DNA of 64,000 nucleotides from Rhizobium sp. WSM4643 (GTDB lineage Bacteria > Pseudomonadota > Alphaproteobacteria > Rhizobiales > Rhizobiaceae). Of this stretch, positions 1 through 8,268 are shown in pieces (within the stretch, counting starts at the first letter, position 1; every line of letters starts with the position of its first letter). A program made the translations under genes and the position numbers. The stretch is taken from the NCBI RefSeq assembly GCF_025152745.1, contig NZ_CP104040.1:2542001-2606000 (forward strand), written 5' to 3'. Under the pieces are notes generated by a model. It had not been told where the DNA came from. It worked only from the letters and a program-made list of their open reading frames with translations, and did no database searches.

Positions 1-300
1 CACCCACCTGCTCGGAGCCGCCGATCTCGGCCATGATCCAGTCTCGAAACGCCTTGATCTTGCGCTGCTGGATCGCCGGGCGGATGGACCAGGAAGTACC
101 GGGAGGAACATGTCAGCGCCCGTCTGAAAGGCCTGACCAGTCGGCCCGCGGCAAGGTCGGCGGCGACGAGCATCGTGCGCCCCAAAACCACGCCTTCTCC
201 CTGTACTGCGGATTCGAGGCGAAGCTAGCAGAGTCGAAGGTCAGGCCGCTCTTCGGATCGACATCCCTGACAGCCTATGCCGGCTAATGCATCTCGCCCA
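1..300 (-). pseudogene. LysR-family regulator, decayed C-terminal remnant
   Basis: Read on the minus strand, three different frames in succession encode pieces of a GcvA-like LysR effector domain: AVRDVDPKSGLTFDSAS (about 265-215), then ESAVQGEGVVLGRTMLVAAD and LAAGRLVRPF (about 225-120), then IQQRKIKAFRDWIMAEIGG at the window edge. The order and spacing match the last third of a normal LysR protein, but frameshifts and stop codons separate the pieces and no DNA-binding domain follows upstream. The 3' end runs off the window. This is seen directly. That the rest of the gene was lost to deletion or replacement is inference. Confidence 0.72.
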
Positions 301-453
301 AAGTGTGCGGCGGTTTTGGGATCGCGATATGCATCACAGAGAGACTAAAGCGCGGCGCCTTTAATCTCATTGAACTCTTGGCTGGCATTGGCAATTGCAA
401 GACGCACAAGCATACTGCTACCCGGGATGCCCCATTGAAAGTGAGGGTGATCG

Positions 454-885
454 ATGGAGACTGCGGTCAGGAACCTGTTCGCGCGATATCAGCGGTTCTT
501 CAATCGCGCGCTGAATGGTGATGTGGACTTGGATGCGAACGCGTCGTTCTACGCTTCCGCGTTCATCGCAGCCTCGCCCGCCGGGGTCATGGCCGGAAAA
601 AACGACGATCAACTCGGACGGCTCATGGAGCAGGGCTATGAGCGGTACCGAGCGACAGGAACGAAAGAGATGCGGATACGCGATCTCAGGCTCTCCCCGA
701 TCGATGAGTGTCATTGCATGGCTCACGTTGCCTGGACGGGGATCTACTCTCGACGGGATGCGCCGGATATCTCGATAGATTTCGATGTCCATTATCTCGT
801 TCAGAAGCTGAATGGAGAGCCGAAGATATTTGGTTGGGTTTCTGGCGACGAGCAGGCGCTCTTGAAAGAATATGGAATCGTCTGA
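454..885 (+). CDS. NTF2-like (SnoaL/DUF4440-type) hypothetical protein
   Basis: A 143-residue protein with the size and pattern of a small alpha+beta cone-fold (NTF2-like) protein: an N-terminal helix (LFARYQRFFNRALNGDVD), a phenylalanine-rich stretch (ASFYASAFIAASPAGVMAG) and alternating beta strands ending in GEPKIFGWVSGDEQALL. Such proteins often bind or isomerise small polar molecules, but nothing here identifies a substrate. A GTGAGGG sequence lies a few bases before the ATG. It stands alone between the LysR remnant and a convergent MarR gene. The family is assigned by pattern only. Confidence 0.7.
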   Translation: METAVRNLFARYQRFFNRALNGDVDLDANASFYASAFIAASPAGVMAGKNDDQLGRLMEQGYERYRATGTKEMRIRDLRLSPIDECHCMAHVAWTGIYSRRDAPDISIDFDVHYLVQKLNGEPKIFGWVSGDEQALLKEYGIV

Positions 886-990
886 CACAGGGCGTCCGCA
901 ATCGCGCAAAAACAAAAAGTAGACCACCTCCGTGCCACGGAGAACCAGGAGTGATCTAGCCTCCGCAACGACGATACGATCCCTCGCCCG

Positions 991-1425
991 TCAGTGCCCG
1001 CCTTCGGTCTTGGCAAGCAGCCTGGCCAGTTCTTCAAGCTCTCCTGCCGAAAGGTGCCGGAGTTCCACCGGCGGGCGATAATGCTCCGCCAAAAGCTCAT
1101 CCTTGGTGGCTGCGCCCTTCCCGGTCAGTTGTACCAGCTTGACGCGGCGGTCGTGTTCCGGCGTCACGCGTTCGGCAAGGCCCGCTCGCCCCAGCCGATC
1201 GACCAGCCACGTCGCAGTCGAGGCGTCGCATCCCCATTGACGGGCGAGCGCGCTGATCGGCTCCCCCTCGTCGTGCAAGGTGAACAGAGCCCTGGAATCG
1301 TTTGGCGTCAGCCCCCTCGCCTGAAGGCTTTCCAGCCGCTGTGGCGCCGATTTCATCAAGAGATCGAACATCATCCGCCACGCCGAGGCGGCGGCTTTGG
1401 CATGGCGGTCGCAGGCAGAAGGCAT
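991..1425 (-). CDS. MarR-family transcriptional regulator
   Basis: A 144-residue MarR protein. The winged helix is clear: TPNDSRALFTLHDEG, then ISALARQWGCDASTATWLVD as the recognition helix, then AERVTPEHDRRVKLVQLTGKG as the wing with its typical DRR signature. The ATG at 1425 is preferred over a TTG 18 bases upstream because GCGAGGA sits six bases before it. The gene is divergent from a small membrane protein gene. An A/T-rich imperfect palindrome between them is a likely operator, so repression of itself and its neighbour is the natural inference. The ligand is unknown. Confidence 0.9.
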   Translation of the reverse strand: MPSACDRHAKAAASAWRMMFDLLMKSAPQRLESLQARGLTPNDSRALFTLHDEGEPISALARQWGCDASTATWLVDRLGRAGLAERVTPEHDRRVKLVQLTGKGAATKDELLAEHYRPPVELRHLSAGELEELARLLAKTEGGH

Positions 1426-1445
1426 CAAATATCCTCGCAACACAC

Positions 1446-1469
1446 TTGATAAATAGTTTTATTATTCAA
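1446..1469. promoter_or_regulatory. Probable MarR operator, imperfect palindrome
   Basis: TTGATAAATA and TATTATTCAA are inverted arms around a four-base centre (8 of 10 positions match). The site lies in the A/T-rich divergent promoter region between the marR gene and the membrane-protein gene. MarR proteins typically bind palindromes of this size overlapping promoters. Binding is inferred. Confidence 0.5.
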
Positions 1470-1548
1470 ATTATCGTATCGATCAAACCTTATTGGCGAT
1501 TTCCCCCGGAAGGCCCATTGGGCGTCCACCTTGCCAAGGAGCCATGCC

Positions 1549-1917
1549 ATGCGTTCAGCCGTCGCGATCCTCTTCCTAATCGAAACCTGTCTTTATGCCA
1601 TTGCCTCGCTCACCCATGCCGGGTTCGTCCTCGAAGGCCACGAACACCGGCAGGCGATGATTGCCGAAGCGGTGATAACAGCTGCCCTCCTTCTCGGCCT
1701 GATCTCGCTCGGCCTTGACCGATCGTGGAGCCGAACGGCTGCGATCTCGGCCCAGTCCTTCGCCCTCCTCGGCACTCTCATCGGCGCCTTCACCATCGCC
1801 GTCGGCGTCGGCCCGCAAACCACGCTCGATTACATCACCCATGGCGTGATGATCCTGCTCCTCGTCACTGGCCTCGTCTGGCTGGCAAGGAGCCGGAGCG
1901 CCTCTTCTCTCGGATAG
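1549..1917 (+). CDS. Small four-helix membrane protein
   Basis: A 122-residue, strongly hydrophobic protein with about four membrane segments (roughly residues 2-25, 40-60, 68-90 and 97-116) and a short polar tail. Histidine- and glutamate-containing loops (FVLEGHEHRQAM) lie between helices 1 and 2. AAGGAG seven bases before the ATG at 1549 fixes the start. An in-frame TTG at 1531 and an out-of-frame ATG at 1544 are less well placed. I do not recognise a named family. Its divergence from marR suggests induction when the MarR ligand is present. Confidence 0.75.
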   Translation: MRSAVAILFLIETCLYAIASLTHAGFVLEGHEHRQAMIAEAVITAALLLGLISLGLDRSWSRTAAISAQSFALLGTLIGAFTIAVGVGPQTTLDYITHGVMILLLVTGLVWLARSRSASSLG

Positions 1918-1934
1918 GGATCGGGCCACGACGC

Positions 1935-2402
1935 CTATCTCAACGGCAGTTCGAAGCTTCGCTTCAGCGTTTCCATCGGCACGTCGGTCTTGACGCTGAG
2001 GATGCTCGGAATGCGCATCAGGTGATCGGCCTGAAAACGCCAATAGCTATGCAGATTGGCGGTGACGATCCGAAGCACAGCGTCGCATTCCCCTGTCGTC
2101 AGGTAGCATTCCATTACCTCGGGAAACCGCCTGACGGCTTCGGCGAAGCGGAGTGTGACCTCGGCATCCTGGGTCTTAAACCAGACGCGGGCAAAAACCG
2201 TCAGCCCCACCCCGACCTTTGCAGGGTCCAGCACGGCGACGTAGCGATCGATGATCCCAGCCTCTTCCAGCAGCCGGACGCGACGCAGGCACGGTGACGG
2301 CGACAGGCCTACCTCCTTCGCCAGACCGACGTTCGAAATACGCCCGTCACGCTGAAGCACGCGCAGGATATTGCGGTCGATCGGGTCCAGGATGACTGGC
2401 AT
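1935..2402 (-). CDS. Lrp/AsnC-family transcriptional regulator
   Basis: A 155-residue feast/famine regulator. The N-terminal helix-turn-helix reads DPIDRNILRVLQRDGRISNV and VGLAKEVGLSPSPCLRRVR, followed by the RAM effector-binding domain (GVGLTVFARVWFK, VMECYLTTGECDAVLRIV, PSILSVKTDVPMETLK). The ATG at 2402 has GGAG about eight bases upstream, so a longer in-frame extension is unlikely. It is divergent from argG, and AsnC-type proteins commonly control an adjacent amino-acid gene. Control of argG in response to an amino acid such as arginine is therefore inferred. Confidence 0.92.
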   Translation of the reverse strand: MPVILDPIDRNILRVLQRDGRISNVGLAKEVGLSPSPCLRRVRLLEEAGIIDRYVAVLDPAKVGVGLTVFARVWFKTQDAEVTLRFAEAVRRFPEVMECYLTTGECDAVLRIVTANLHSYWRFQADHLMRIPSILSVKTDVPMETLKRSFELPLR

Positions 2403-2526
2403 TTCATAGCTCCGATTCAAACTGTAGTGGCATGATATGCTAAACTTTTGCAATTTCCCGGATGTTTCGCAAGCTCATTGCGCAGGACTTCGCCTATCGT
2501 ACCAGCATCGAGATGGAGATGGGTTG

Positions 2527-3738
2527 ATGACCAAGATAGAGAAAATTGTGCTTTCTTATTCGGGCGGACTGGATACCTCGATCATCCTCAAATGGTTGCA
2601 GGAGACCTACGGATGCGAGGTGGTGACTTTCACCGCCGATCTCGGCCAGGGCGAGGAGTTCGAGCCGGCGCAAGCCAAGGCGGAGATGGCGGGGGTCAGG
2701 GACATCCGCATCGTCGATCTGCGCGAGGAATTCGTCAGCGACTTCGTCTTTCCGATGCTGCGGGCGAACGCGCTCTATGAGGGGCAGTACCTGCTGGGCA
2801 GTTCTATCGCACGGCCGCTGATTGCCAAGCACCTGGTCGGCATAGCCCGGGAAGTCGGCGCGGATGCCATTGCCCACGGTGCGACAGGCAAGGGCAATGA
2901 TCAGCTCCGTTTCGAGCTGGCCGTCAATGCGCTCGACCCGTCGATTAAGGTCATTGCTCCCTGGCGCCAATGGAACATCCGCTCCCGCATGCAGCTTCTG
3001 GAATATGCCGAGAAGCATCGGATCCCGGTGCCGAGCGATAAGCGCGGCGAGGCGCCGTTCTCGATCGACGCCAACCTGCTGCACACCTCGACCGAAGGCA
3101 AGAGTCTCGAAAATCCGGCGGAAGTCGCGCCCGATCATATCTATCAGCGCACGGTCGATCCCGTCGACGCGCCCGATGCCCCCGAGATCATCACCATCGG
3201 TTTCGAGAGGGGTGATCCAGTTTCGGTGAACGGCAAGGCCATGACGCCGGCTGCATTGCTGACCGAGCTCAATGGACTGGGCGGCCGGCATGGTGTCGGG
3301 CGGCTCGATCTCGTTGAAAACCGCTTCATCGGCATGAAGTCGAGGGGAATTTACGAAACGCGGGGAGGGACCATCCTGCTCGCGGCGCATCGCGGCATCG
3401 AATCGATCACGCTCGATCGCGCCGCCGCCCATCTGAAGGACGAGATCATGCCCCGCTACGCCGAGCTGATCTACAACGGCTTCTGGTTCGCTCCCGAGCG
3501 CGAAATGCTGCAAGCCCTGATCGACCAGAGCCAGGCTTTCGTCAGCGGCGAAGTGACACTCAGGCTCTACAAGGGAAGCGCCTCGGTCATCTCCCGCGCC
3601 TCCCCCTGCTCACTCTACTCCGCCGACCTCGTCACCTTTGAAGAAAGCGCAATCGCCTTCGATCATCACGACGCGGAAGGCTTCATCAGGCTCAATGGAT
3701 TACGGCTCAGGAGTTGGGCCGCCCGTAACGGCAGATGA
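2527..3738 (+). CDS. argG: Argininosuccinate synthase
   Basis: A 403-residue cytosolic enzyme that condenses citrulline and aspartate with ATP in arginine biosynthesis. The N-terminal PP-loop ([16 protein letters not shown]), [13 protein letters not shown] and the C-terminal [12 protein letters not shown] and [18 protein letters not shown] segments are intact, and the length is normal for the family. The ATG at 2527 has GGAG at 2515-2518. The divergent AsnC regulator and the surrounding non-housekeeping genes suggest an accessory copy; that a chromosomal argG exists elsewhere is inference. Confidence 0.95.
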   Translation: MTKIEKIVLSYSGGLDTSIILKWLQETYGCEVVTFTADLGQGEEFEPAQAKAEMAGVRDIRIVDLREEFVSDFVFPMLRANALYEGQYLLGSSIARPLIAKHLVGIAREVGADAIAHGATGKGNDQLRFELAVNALDPSIKVIAPWRQWNIRSRMQLLEYAEKHRIPVPSDKRGEAPFSIDANLLHTSTEGKSLENPAEVAPDHIYQRTVDPVDAPDAPEIITIGFERGDPVSVNGKAMTPAALLTELNGLGGRHGVGRLDLVENRFIGMKSRGIYETRGGTILLAAHRGIESITLDRAAAHLKDEIMPRYAELIYNGFWFAPEREMLQALIDQSQAFVSGEVTLRLYKGSASVISRASPCSLYSADLVTFEESAIAFDHHDAEGFIRLNGLRLRSWAARNGR

Positions 3739-4069
3739 CCGCCCGATCTTACGTTAGCCAGCGCACTTAACGCTCAAGGCGCTCCCAACGCCTTTCCCCG
3801 GCAACTTCGACCGCGGAAACCGACGAAACGAGCCCGTTCGGATCTTGAGGGATAGGTCAATGCCACATTGACGGCATATTCCCTCGCGGCTGGCCGAAGC
3901 GGTCAAGGCATCCATGGAGATGCCCCGGATCTAATTTCAAACGATTTTAAAATAGCCGCTCCGAAAGCTAATCGATTTTAATTTTATCGTTAAATTTTTC
4001 TTGTTGCAGCGCAAAAGAATTTAGACATTAATTTATGCGGATGCTCAGTTTATTCGTTGGAGAACTCGC
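3739..4069. other. Intergenic region, no convincing gene
   Basis: There is no coding-like frame. An inverted pair AAGGCG/CGCCTT at about 3775-3800 follows argG and could help end its transcript. GTCAATG and CATTGAC form a perfect short palindrome near 3860. From about 3940 to 4050 the sequence becomes unusually A/T-rich for this window, which suggests a promoter for the small frame that follows. Confidence 0.5.
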
Positions 4070-4243
4070 ATGACTGTGACATTTCCGCTAACCGAGAAGC
4101 GCGACGCCGAGACATTGCTGAAACACCTGACGTCGCACAATCTCAGCATTCCGGGAAACTGCGTCGTGTCGCTCAAGGCGCACGTTGCCCAGGTCTCATC
4201 TCCTCATACGACCGCACTCGGCACCGCCCGTACCGCCTGGTAG
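4070..4243 (+). CDS. Possible 57-residue hypothetical protein
   Basis: A short frame starting MTVTFPLTEKRDAETLL and ending TARTAW. GGAG at 4059-4062 is seven bases before the ATG, and an A/T-rich stretch lies upstream. The first 40 residues have a soluble, helix-forming composition. The product resembles nothing I can name. It could be a real small protein or the 5' end of a truncated gene, since another frame stays open past its stop. Evidence is limited to the ribosome-binding site and composition. Confidence 0.35.
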   Translation: MTVTFPLTEKRDAETLLKHLTSHNLSIPGNCVVSLKAHVAQVSSPHTTALGTARTAW

Positions 4244-4332
4244 GAATTGAACGTCCCGGCATCGCCGTCCACAATAGGATCCAAGTGATCCTGGCTGGAT
4301 CGCCTATGCGAGATGGATAAAGCCGGCGCGTG

Positions 4333-4923
4333 TTATCTCGCGGCAGGCAGCCCCATGCCCACGAGCTTCAGGATATCCTCGACCTTGGCGTCGGGGTCGG
4401 CACCGGGTTCGACCTGACCGTCGATCATCAGCAAGGCAAGACCATGCGTCAGCGACCAGAGAAAGAGCGCGGCGTTCGGCACGTCTCCGGGTGTCAGCCG
4501 CTTTTCGAGGTCGTCCTTCATCTGCCGATAGACCTCAATCCGCAGGGCGCGTATCGCCTCGTTTCCTTTGGAATAGGCCTGAAAGCCCTCCCCGAACATC
4601 AGCCGGTAGAGACCGGGATTCGCGCGAGCAAAGGCGACATAGGCGATGCCGCCGGCGAGCAGATGACGCCGAGGACCGGCTAGCGCCGCATCGATGCCTT
4701 CGCTCAGCTCGGCAAACCCTTGTTCGGCGAGTGCCGCCGCGATGGCGTCCAAGCTGTTGAAATAATGGTATGCCGCCGGAGCCGAGACGCCGGCGCGGCG
4801 GCCGATCTCACGCATGCTCAGCGCCGCCGGGCCTCGCTCCTCCAGCAGCGCCCTCGCCACGGACAGCAGTGTGGGGCGCAAATTGCCGTGATGATAGCGG
4901 GGCGATCCGTCGTATGTGGCCAT
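4333..4923 (-). CDS. TetR-family transcriptional regulator
   Basis: A 196-residue TetR/AcrR repressor. The N-terminal helix-turn-helix is complete (ALSMREIGRRAGVSAPAAYH, then YFNSLDAIAAALAEQGF), followed by an all-helical ligand domain with the FARANPGLYRLMFGEGF motif typical of the WHG/TetR_C_13 group. It is divergent from a methyltransferase gene, with an inverted-repeat-like sequence between them, so it probably represses itself and that gene. The inducer is unknown. No strong ribosome-binding site is visible before the ATG. Confidence 0.9.
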   Translation of the reverse strand: MATYDGSPRYHHGNLRPTLLSVARALLEERGPAALSMREIGRRAGVSAPAAYHYFNSLDAIAAALAEQGFAELSEGIDAALAGPRRHLLAGGIAYVAFARANPGLYRLMFGEGFQAYSKGNEAIRALRIEVYRQMKDDLEKRLTPGDVPNAALFLWSLTHGLALLMIDGQVEPGADPDAKVEDILKLVGMGLPAAR

Positions 4924-4936
4924 GTCTCGATCTAAT

Positions 4937-4952
4937 CTTTACAGTGTTAAAA
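4937..4952. promoter_or_regulatory. Candidate TetR operator
   Basis: TTTACAGTGTTAAA lies just upstream of the tetR start, in the short divergent intergenic region. It has TTTA/TAAA outer halves and a partly symmetric centre, like many TetR-family operators. The symmetry is imperfect and the assignment is inferred from position. Confidence 0.35.
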
Positions 4953-5055
4953 TCATGCTCTAGTCTTCCCGTAGTGACAAGGTATCCGCCGCGGTTCGGG
5001 TGCCGGCAAGCTTCCCGCCGGCGCCAGCAGCAGATTTACAGAGAAAGAGGCCTTC

Positions 5056-5886
5056 ATGCGAGCATCCGAACCAAGCCGCACCGCGATGGGTGCGGCAGCC
5101 TATCGAGCAGCACATCAGAGCGCGGATGGCGGCGCCATCTTCTTGGACCCCTATGCCCGCCGCATCCTCGGCGAGGCGGGCTGCGCCGAGGCAGATTTGA
5201 AAGCCCAGGACCCCGCCACGCGATCCTTTCGCCTGTTCATGGCGGCGCGAAGCCGATATGCCGAAGACTGCCCTGGCCTCTCCGTCGCAAGGGGCGTCAG
5301 GCAAGCCGTCGTCCTCGGCGCCGGGCTCGACACCTTTGCATTGCGCAATCCCCATGCCGGCCTGAAAGTCTTCGAAGTCGATCATCCCGCCACGCAGAGC
5401 TGGAAGCAGATGCGGCTCAGCGAGATCGGACTGACGCAAAGCCTGCCGACATTCGTTCCTGTCGATTTCGAACATGAGGATTTGAAAACGCGTCTCGTCG
5501 ATTCCGGCTTCGAGCCCGAGGCACCGTCCTTCTTCATCTGGCTTGGCGTCGTGCCATATCTCACGGAGGCGTCGGTCTTTGCCTTGCTACGCTTCGTCGC
5601 CGGCCTGCCGAGCGCATCCATCGTCTTCGACTACAGCGAACCCCTCGAAAACTATTCGCCCGAACGCCGCGCCCGCGCCGCGGAAATGGGCGCGCGCACA
5701 GCCGCAGCCGGCGAGCCGTGGCTGACGCACTTCGATCCCGAGGATCTTGCGAACCGATTGCTGAGCCTGGGCTTTACATCCCTGGCAGATATCGGCCCGA
5801 CCGAAATGGCAAGACGCTTCTTCGGCCTGCCCCGGGATGCGCCGGACCGCGGCGCCGGTCCCCACGTCATATTCGCCGGCAAATAG
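5056..5886 (+). CDS. Class I SAM-dependent methyltransferase (LCM/TIGR00027-like)
   Basis: A 276-residue enzyme of the leucine-carboxyl-methyltransferase-like group. The N-terminal part carries ATRSFRLFMAARSRYAEDC, the AdoMet-binding motif I is AVVLGAGLDTFALRNP, and VFEVDHPATQSWKQMRL, VPVDFEHEDL and PSFFIWLGVVPYLTEASVFA follow in the normal order. Members O-methylate small molecules or carry unknown substrates; nothing here defines the acceptor. The gene is divergent from the TetR repressor at 4333 and is probably its target. It has an AGAGGC-type ribosome-binding site. Confidence 0.85.
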   Translation: MRASEPSRTAMGAAAYRAAHQSADGGAIFLDPYARRILGEAGCAEADLKAQDPATRSFRLFMAARSRYAEDCPGLSVARGVRQAVVLGAGLDTFALRNPHAGLKVFEVDHPATQSWKQMRLSEIGLTQSLPTFVPVDFEHEDLKTRLVDSGFEPEAPSFFIWLGVVPYLTEASVFALLRFVAGLPSASIVFDYSEPLENYSPERRARAAEMGARTAAAGEPWLTHFDPEDLANRLLSLGFTSLADIGPTEMARRFFGLPRDAPDRGAGPHVIFAGK

Positions 5887-5927
5887 GAAAATCCCCGAGA
5901 CGTCGAGTTGCGGCAATCGAGCTGACC

Positions 5928-6311
5928 TCAGCTATTGTAGACGATAGCAATCTTGTTTCCGGTGGGGTCGCGCACGTAGGCGGAATACCAGTTCGGCCCG
6001 TAGTGCGGACGTAAACCAGGTGCGCCCTCGTCCGTTCCGCCGTTCGTCATGGCAGCATCGTAAAACGCATCCACCTCGGCGCGGGACTTGGCCATGAATG
6101 CGACCATCGAGCCATTTCCGGCGCTCGCCGGTTCGCCGTTGAACGGTTCGCAAACCCATAGAACGAAACCGTCACCCTTCCCGCCTTCGGAATAGGCGCT
6201 CCATCCGGGAAATTCCCGATGTTTGCTCCAACCGATCGTTGCCAGGGTCGCATCATAAAAACCATTCGATTTGACGGAATCGAGTGCACCGACGGTTGCG
6301 TAGACGCTCAT
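5928..6311 (-). CDS. VOC (glyoxalase/bleomycin-resistance) family protein
   Basis: A 127-residue VOC-fold protein: MSVYATVGALDSVKSNGFYD at the N terminus, a central GKGDGFVLWVCEPFNG strand, and YGPNWYSAYVRDPTGNKIAI at the C terminus, the usual closing beta-alpha motif before a metal-ligand-like position. A GGGAAG ribosome-binding site lies just before the ATG at 6311; an upstream in-frame extension lacks one. The substrate is unknown. It is convergent with the methyltransferase gene. Confidence 0.85.
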   Translation of the reverse strand: MSVYATVGALDSVKSNGFYDATLATIGWSKHREFPGWSAYSEGGKGDGFVLWVCEPFNGEPASAGNGSMVAFMAKSRAEVDAFYDAAMTNGGTDEGAPGLRPHYGPNWYSAYVRDPTGNKIAIVYNS

Positions 6312-6527
6312 GATCTTCCCTTCTGCTGCTCCAAGATCGGAAGAATTCATACCGCAAGCATGCGAACGCAACAAGAACAGTTGGCCGCATTTTCCGCAGA
6401 AGGTCAGCGACCAATCGCAACGGACGGTTATTGCCGTGTCTGCAAAAATTCCTATTCTGGGCAGCGCCGCTGGCGACAAAAACCTGAGGCTTCATGGCTA
6501 TTTGCGACAGGAAATTTGGATCACATC

Positions 6528-7442
6528 ATGACGACTCTGAGCCGCCCCGATCTCAGCGATATCCACCGTGGCGACTGGGTGGATCGCCGGCTGCCCATCG
6601 CATGGCGGCCATATGCGCGGTTGGCGCGGCTGGATCGCCCGGTCGGAATATGGCTGACGCTCTTCCCGTGCTGGGCCGCCCTTATCCAGGCATCACACGG
6701 TCACCCGGATCTCAGGCAATTGGCAATCTTCTCTCTCGGCGCTCTTCTGATGAGAAGCGCTGGGTCCACGGTCAACGACATCGCCGATCGGAAGTTTGAC
6801 GGCCATGTCGAGCGGACCCGCTTTCGACCTCTGGCAAGTGGAGAGATCGTCACGCGACAGGCCTTTATCTTCCTGACCGTTGAACTCGCACTGGCGGCTT
6901 CGCTTCTGTTTTTCCTGACGCCCCACACGCGCCTCATCGCGATATGTGTCCTGCCGCTTGTCTTCGTCTATCCACTCTGCAAGCGTTTCACTCACTGGCC
7001 CCAGGCCGTCCTGGGCGCGGCGTTCAACTGGGGGATCCTGATGGCATGGGCCGAGGCTGCCGGACATATCCCGGTGGGCGCCCTGCTGATGTGGGCCGGG
7101 GCCATCGCCTGGCAGATCGGCTATGATACGATCTATGCCTATGTCGATCTGAAGGACGACACCCGTCTTGGCCTGAAATCGACGGCAATCCTGTTCGGCC
7201 GGCACGGCCAGACCTTGATCGGCCTGTTTTATGCCCTGGCGGTCGGCGCGTGGTCGCTCGGAGGCTGGCTGTTGGAAATGTCGCCGCCTTATACGATCGG
7301 AATGCTGGTGATCGCCGTCCATCTTGCCTGGCAGACCTGGCGGATCGATCTTGCCCGCCCGGAGGTGAACTATCGCCTGTTCCTGGCGAATATCCTGACC
7401 GGGGTGTTGCTCGCCTGCACGACTTTGTCAGGCACATGGTAG
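6528..7442 (+). CDS. ubiA: 4-hydroxybenzoate polyprenyltransferase-like (UbiA family)
   Basis: A 304-residue integral membrane prenyltransferase that would attach a polyprenyl chain to 4-hydroxybenzoate in ubiquinone synthesis. Both aspartate-rich motifs are present: NDIADRKFDGHVERTR at about residues 80-95, and YVDLKDDTRLGLKSTAILFG at about 200-220. Around them lie about eight membrane helices. The length is normal. Another ubiquinone-type gene, coq7-like, lies 1.9 kb downstream on the other strand. As a probable second copy, its substrate could differ from that of the housekeeping enzyme; this is inference. Confidence 0.88.
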   Translation: MTTLSRPDLSDIHRGDWVDRRLPIAWRPYARLARLDRPVGIWLTLFPCWAALIQASHGHPDLRQLAIFSLGALLMRSAGSTVNDIADRKFDGHVERTRFRPLASGEIVTRQAFIFLTVELALAASLLFFLTPHTRLIAICVLPLVFVYPLCKRFTHWPQAVLGAAFNWGILMAWAEAAGHIPVGALLMWAGAIAWQIGYDTIYAYVDLKDDTRLGLKSTAILFGRHGQTLIGLFYALAVGAWSLGGWLLEMSPPYTIGMLVIAVHLAWQTWRIDLARPEVNYRLFLANILTGVLLACTTLSGTW

Positions 7443-7463
7443 GCAGCTCGAGGACGTGACACC

Positions 7464-8240
7464 ATGATCCATCTCAAACACGGCATATTCGCCGCGGCCA
7501 TCATGCTGGCAGCAACGATGACATCCCTGCATCAGGCGCATGCGCAACCATGCGAGCAGGAAGGCTTCGAAGAAGCGAAATACGTCGTCTGCACGTTGGA
7601 GCCGGGCAAAGCCGACTTGCGATTGTTCTGGAAAAACGCCGAAGGCGCGCCGTACCGCACTTTTTCAAGCCTTGCCCAAGCCGTTCGCGCCGAGGGGCGA
7701 ACGCTGGCCTTGGCCGTCAACGCCGGGATGTACCAGGCCGATTTTTCGCCGATGGGACTTTATGTCGAGAACGGCAGGGAATTGCAGCCCGCCAATACGA
7801 CAAAGGCCGAAAGCTCCGCCGGTCAGGTGCCGAATTTCTACAAGAAGCCGAACGGCGTGTTCTTTCTGGGTGAGGCAGGTGCCGGGATACTGCCGAGCGA
7901 TGAATTTCTGAAGCGTCGGCCCAAGATGCGGTTCGCCACGCAATCCGGCCCGATGCTTGTCATCGCCAACAAGCTGAACCCGATCTTCATCGTCGGCTCG
8001 ACGGACCGAACCCGCCGCAGCGGTGTCGGCGTCTGCGAGCATGGCACGGTTCGTTTCGCGATCAGCGAAGACGGCGTGAATTTCCACGATTTCGCACGGC
8101 TCTTCCGCGACCACCTGAAATGCCCCGATGCCTTGTTTCTCGATGGCGGACGCGGTGTCGGACTTTACAATCCGGCAATAGGCCGCAACGACCGATCCTG
8201 GCACGGCGGCTACGGCCCCATTTTCGGGCTTGTCGAGTAG
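7464..8240 (+). CDS. Exported phosphodiester glycosidase-family (DUF2233) protein
   Basis: A 258-residue secreted protein. A Sec signal peptide (MIHLKHGIFAAAIMLAATM and on to AHA) is cleaved after about residue 27. The rest matches the DUF2233/NAGPA fold: LAVNAGMYQADFSPMGLYVENG, KKPNGVFFLGEAG, ATQSGPMLVIANKL, RRSGVGVCEHGTVRFAIS and CPDALFLDGGRGVGLYNP. Known relatives hydrolyse phosphodiester-linked sugars; the bacterial substrates are mostly undefined. It starts 21 bases after ubiA on the same strand, so co-transcription is likely. Confidence 0.88.
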   Translation: MIHLKHGIFAAAIMLAATMTSLHQAHAQPCEQEGFEEAKYVVCTLEPGKADLRLFWKNAEGAPYRTFSSLAQAVRAEGRTLALAVNAGMYQADFSPMGLYVENGRELQPANTTKAESSAGQVPNFYKKPNGVFFLGEAGAGILPSDEFLKRRPKMRFATQSGPMLVIANKLNPIFIVGSTDRTRRSGVGVCEHGTVRFAISEDGVNFHDFARLFRDHLKCPDALFLDGGRGVGLYNPAIGRNDRSWHGGYGPIFGLVE

Positions 8241-8268
8241 CGCACCGGGGCAGGTGCCCACGATCCCG

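Noticed and set aside
2494..3513. A 339-codon minus-strand frame opposite argG
   Set aside because: Shadow of argG; no domain, and it would start inside the gene it opposes.
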